Shown: positions 61,181-64,000 of the stretch, one piece after another
Layout of the letters: each line of letters begins with the position of its first letter
Position numbering within the stretch: the first letter of the stretch is position 1
Assembly (NCBI RefSeq): GCF_020447315.1
Contig: NZ_JAJADQ010000009.1
Span: 1 to 64,000 of the forward strand
DNA length: 64,000 nt
Reading direction: 5' to 3'
From: Hymenobacter nitidus
GTDB taxonomy: Bacteria; Bacteroidota; Bacteroidia; Cytophagales; Hymenobacteraceae
Position numbers and translations under genes: made by a program
Notes under the pieces: generated by a model
What the model saw: only the letters and a program-made list of their open reading frames with translations
What the model was told of the DNA's origin: nothing
Databases searched by the model: none

Positions 61181-63415
61181 CTATAGCATCAGCTTCTCAA
61201 TCGAAACCGGTAGGTTGCGGATGCGCTTGCCAGTGGCGTGGTAGGCGGCGTTGGCCACGGCGGCAGCTACGCCCAATAGGCCCACTTCGCCGATGCCTTT
61301 AATGCCCAGCGGATTCACCTTATCGTCTTCCTCCTCCACAAAAATCACGTCGATGTCGTGGATGTCGGCGCTGACGGGAATGTGGTACTCGGAGTAGTTG
61401 TGGTTTATGTAGCGGCCGAAGCCGTGGTCCATCACACTTTCCTCCATCAGGGCCATGCTGATGCCCCACACTACCGAGCCCAGCACTTGGCTGCGGGCCG
61501 TTTTGGGGTTCAGAATGCGGCCGGCGGCTACGGCATTTACCACCCGCGTGACGCGCAGCGTGCCTAGCTCGGGGTCTATTTTCACCTCCACAAACACGGC
61601 GTTGTGGGCGTGCAGGGAGTTTTTGAGCTGGTTGACGGGGTTGGGCATCATCGTGTTTTCGGCCTCCAGCTTTTCCTCGCCGTTGGCGGCCAGAATGTCG
61701 CGGATAACCACGGCCTGCGTGATGTCGCTGTTCAGCCGAATCTGGCCGTTGACGAACTGCACGTCCTCGTAGCTGGCACCTTTTAGGGGCTGGCCTTCCA
61801 TTTTCTGGGCCAGCTTGAGTAGCTGCTCGCCCAGCTTGTCACACACCTGCTTCACGGCGTTGCCCACCGAGGCCGCCGTCCAGGATCCGCCCTGTAGCGG
61901 AGCTTCAGGCATGGTAGTGTCGCCGAGCTGGAAGGTAACAGCCGCCATGGGCAAGCCCAGGGTTTCGGCCGCAATCTGCGTCATAATGGTGTAGGTGCCG
62001 GTGCCGATGTCGTTGGAGCCGCTGAGCACCGTCAGGTGGCCGTCGGCGGTAAGGGTGGCTTTGGCCGCGCACTTCTGAATGCTGGCATCCCAGACGCCGG
62101 TAGCCACGCCCCAGCCCACCAGCAGGTCGCCGTCGCGCATGGAGCCGGGCTCGGCGGTGCGTTTGTCCCAGCCGAACTTGGCGGCGCCTTCGTGGTAGCA
62201 CTCGCGCAGCTTCTTGCTCGAAAAGTCCTTGTTAGCGTTCTGGTCACGCTCGGCGTAGTTGCGCAGGCGGAACTCCAGCGGGTCGATACCGGCGGCGTAG
62301 GCCATTTCGTCCATGGCGCACTCCAGGGCAAACGAGCCCGTGGCGGCACCGGGCGCGCGCATATCCTGGGGCGTGGCCACGTCGATTTTGGCCAGCTGGT
62401 AGGTCAGCTTCACGTTGTCGCACTGGTAGAGCATGCCCGACCAGTTCACCACGTTTTCGGTGTAGTCCTCATACTGCGAGGTCTCGTGCAGGGCGTGGTG
62501 GTGCAGGGCGGCCAGGGAACCGTCGGGGTTGGTACCCAGCTCCACGTACTGCAGCGTGTGCGGGCGGTGGCCCATACTGAACATCTGCTGGCGCGTGAGC
62601 GACACGCGCACCGAGCGTTTCAGCTCCAAAGCCGCCAGCACGGCCATAAACAGCTGGTATTGGGGCCGCAAGCCCGAACCAAAGCCGCCGCCGGTAAACT
62701 TCGAAATGACGTGGGCTTCATCCTTGTTCAGCCCAAACACCTTCATGATGTACTGCTGGGAGTTGAAGGCACCCTGCGTTTTGTCGTACACCGTCAGCTT
62801 TTTGTCGCCGAGAAATTCCACCGTGGAAGCGAACATTTCCATCGGGTTGTGGTGCTGGGCCAGGTGGATGTACTCGGCTTCCACACGGTGAGTGGCGTTT
62901 CTCAGCTCCTTGTCGGGGTTGCCGCGGGGCTTGGGCGGGGGCACCCAGCCGGTTTTGCCCCGGCCGGGCTCGAAGCCGTCGTCGCGCTTGGTTTCCAGGT
63001 CGGTGTCGTGCTTTTCTACGTCGTAGTCGATGCGGAGCAGGCCTGAGGCGTAGCGGGCCAGCTCGAACGTTTCGGCCACGACCAGAGCCACCGGCTGCAT
63101 GCTGTACTTCACCTCTGCCCCTTGCAACGGCCGGAACGGTGAGCCACCGGGGGCCACGTCATCCTTGTAGCTACGGTCGAACCAGGCCAGGGAAGGCACG
63201 TTTTCGTGGGAGAAAACCTGCAGTACGCCCGGAATTGCCAGAATTTCGTCGGCGTGAATCTTCCTGATTCTGCCTTTGGCAATGGAGCTGCTCACGGCCA
63301 CCCCGTAGGCCAGATTGGGTACGTTGAATTCGGCGGCGTACTTGGCGCCGCCCGTTACTTTGGCCGGACCATCAACGCGGTTGAGGGGCTTGCCGATATG
63401 GTTGGTCATGCTCAT
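61181..63415 (-). CDS. Molybdopterin-binding subunit of a xanthine dehydrogenase-family enzyme
   Basis: A 744-residue large subunit of a molybdenum hydroxylase, closest in layout to PaoC/YagR-type aldehyde oxidoreductases. An a/b hammerhead domain occupies about residues 15-125; the molybdopterin domains follow, with FTGGGFGSG near 245, APGAATGSFALECAMDE near 355, GSNDIGTGTYTIMTQIAAE near 470, QGGSWTAAS and the catalytic glutamate in GIKGIGEVGL near 715. It would oxidise an aldehyde or purine using the FAD subunit upstream. The start ATG overlaps the upstream stop (ATGA), so the subunits are translationally coupled. No signal peptide, so cytoplasmic. Confidence 0.92.
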   Translation of the reverse strand: MSMTNHIGKPLNRVDGPAKVTGGAKYAAEFNVPNLAYGVAVSSSIAKGRIRKIHADEILAIPGVLQVFSHENVPSLAWFDRSYKDDVAPGGSPFRPLQGAEVKYSMQPVALVVAETFELARYASGLLRIDYDVEKHDTDLETKRDDGFEPGRGKTGWVPPPKPRGNPDKELRNATHRVEAEYIHLAQHHNPMEMFASTVEFLGDKKLTVYDKTQGAFNSQQYIMKVFGLNKDEAHVISKFTGGGFGSGLRPQYQLFMAVLAALELKRSVRVSLTRQQMFSMGHRPHTLQYVELGTNPDGSLAALHHHALHETSQYEDYTENVVNWSGMLYQCDNVKLTYQLAKIDVATPQDMRAPGAATGSFALECAMDEMAYAAGIDPLEFRLRNYAERDQNANKDFSSKKLRECYHEGAAKFGWDKRTAEPGSMRDGDLLVGWGVATGVWDASIQKCAAKATLTADGHLTVLSGSNDIGTGTYTIMTQIAAETLGLPMAAVTFQLGDTTMPEAPLQGGSWTAASVGNAVKQVCDKLGEQLLKLAQKMEGQPLKGASYEDVQFVNGQIRLNSDITQAVVIRDILAANGEEKLEAENTMMPNPVNQLKNSLHAHNAVFVEVKIDPELGTLRVTRVVNAVAAGRILNPKTARSQVLGSVVWGISMALMEESVMDHGFGRYINHNYSEYHIPVSADIHDIDVIFVEEEDDKVNPLGIKGIGEVGLLGVAAAVANAAYHATGKRIRNLPVSIEKLML

Positions 63416-64000
63416 GGATTCGAGTTGGTAAAGATGTCGGCAGCATGCTGAGTGCCTTCGGCGGCCTGCTTGAGGGCCCGCACGATGGCGCGCTTGGCTA
63501 GCTCAATCTTAAACGTGTTGTGGCCGTAGCCCTGGGCATTTTCGACTACCGCGGCAGCGGCCCGGCGGAAGGTTTCTTCCGTGGCGGGCTGGCCCTTGAG
63601 CAGGTCTTCGGCCTGCTGGTCGCGCCAGGGCTTGTGGGCCACGCCACCCAAGGCCAGGCGGGCATCCTTGATGGTGTTGCCGTCCAGCTGCAGAGCCGCC
63701 GCCACCGATACCAGCGCAAAAGCGTAGGATTGCCGGTCGCGCAGCTTGAGGTAGCTGAAATGCCGGCTGAAGTCCTCGTTGGGCAGGTCGATGGCCGTCA
63801 CGACTTCGTCGGGTGCCAGGGTATTATCCAGCTCTGGCTGGTTGCCGGGCAGGCGGTGGAAATCCTCGAACTTAACCGTCCGCTCGCCGTTTTTGCCGGT
63901 TACCTGAAGCGTGGCATTCAGGGCCGCCAACGCAATGCACATATCCGAGGGGTGGGTGGCAATGCAGCTGTCGGAAGTGCCCAGAATGGCGTGAATCCGG
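63412..64000 (-). CDS. FAD-binding subunit of the molybdenum hydroxylase, 5' truncated by the window
   Basis: The open frame continues past the right edge; the visible 196 residues are the C-terminal part of a XdhB/PaoB-type medium subunit. Before the first methionine in view the frame already reads ILGTSDSCIATHPSDMCIAL, a conserved stretch of the FAD domain, so the true start lies outside. The remainder is the CO-dehydrogenase flavoprotein C-terminal domain (LARLAL-type ARLALGGVAHKPWRDQ). The stop overlaps the next start by four bases. A [2Fe-2S] subunit gene is expected beyond the edge. Confidence 0.9.
   Translation of the reverse strand, partial: RIHAILGTSDSCIATHPSDMCIALAALNATLQVTGKNGERTVKFEDFHRLPGNQPELDNTLAPDEVVTAIDLPNEDFSRHFSYLKLRDRQSYAFALVSVAAALQLDGNTIKDARLALGGVAHKPWRDQQAEDLLKGQPATEETFRRAAAAVVENAQGYGHNTFKIELAKRAIVRALKQAAEGTQHAADIFTNSNP

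Overview
The window looks like a chromosomal segment of a high-GC Bacteroidota, most likely a Hymenobacteraceae (Hymenobacter-like) bacterium. Evidence: a SusC/SusD pair, a hybrid two-component regulator, four proteins with C-terminal type IX secretion (T9SS) sorting domains, promoters resembling the Bacteroidota -7 element TAnnTTTG, few Shine-Dalgarno sites, and a tmRNA tag ending in YAMAA. The genus is an inference from gene content and style; no rRNA is present.

Layout. 1-2.1 kb: AT-rich DNA with an AlbA_2/Schlafen-type ATP-binding protein lying directly downstream of the tmRNA gene (ssrA, 2138-2505, minus strand), a common site for integrated DNA. 2.6-9.6 kb: core genes dnaX (with a 10-A slippage site that could give tau and gamma forms), a large M16 zinc peptidase and NADP isocitrate dehydrogenase. 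9.7-11.6 kb: a very AT-rich two-gene insert encoding an FRG-domain protein and a DUF262 protein, a candidate defence module. 11.7-12.9 kb: a gene broken by an in-frame TAG, then nine copies of a degenerate 21-bp repeat. 12.9-15.8 kb: astacin peptidase, DUF2383 protein, DUF3817 membrane protein, MOSC protein.

15.9-33.0 kb is a polysaccharide utilisation locus, all on the plus strand: a hybrid sensor/regulator with a sugar-binding-protein sensor, SusC, SusD, two tandem GH30 lipoproteins, a GH5 enzyme with a ricin-type lectin and T9SS tail, a third GH30, an SGNH esterase and a FucP/GluP-type sugar transporter. Three GH30 enzymes with a GH5 glucanase suggest a beta-glucan, possibly beta-1,6-linked, such as fungal cell wall glucan. 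The model is: hydrolysis at the surface, SusCD import, further hydrolysis and deacetylation in the periplasm, monosaccharide uptake by the MFS carrier. A perfect 16-bp LacI-type palindrome lies 150 bp before susC.

33-60 kb is housekeeping and envelope functions: L,D-transpeptidase, DinB protein, aminotransferase, cytochrome b561-like protein, two serine hydrolases, GT39 and GT87 membrane glycosyltransferases, a translationally coupled DUF1990-like pair, endonuclease V, GluQ-type synthetase, an HxlR-pirin-nitroreductase cluster and a second pirin, a BNR-repeat T9SS protein, an OmpA/TSP3 protein, an S9 peptidase, two DUF72 paralogues and a secreted PHB-depolymerase-like esterase. 60.4-61.1 kb is another AT-rich patch with a 53-codon ORF overlapping a nucleotidyltransferase gene broken by an in-frame TAA. 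The window ends in a molybdenum hydroxylase operon whose FAD subunit runs off the right edge.

Non-coding DNA is rich in long perfect inverted repeats. Several are terminators between genes; others (4794-4878, 44055-44148, 8133-8221, 59310-59435) look like dispersed palindromic elements. No tRNA, rRNA, CRISPR array or transposase gene was seen.
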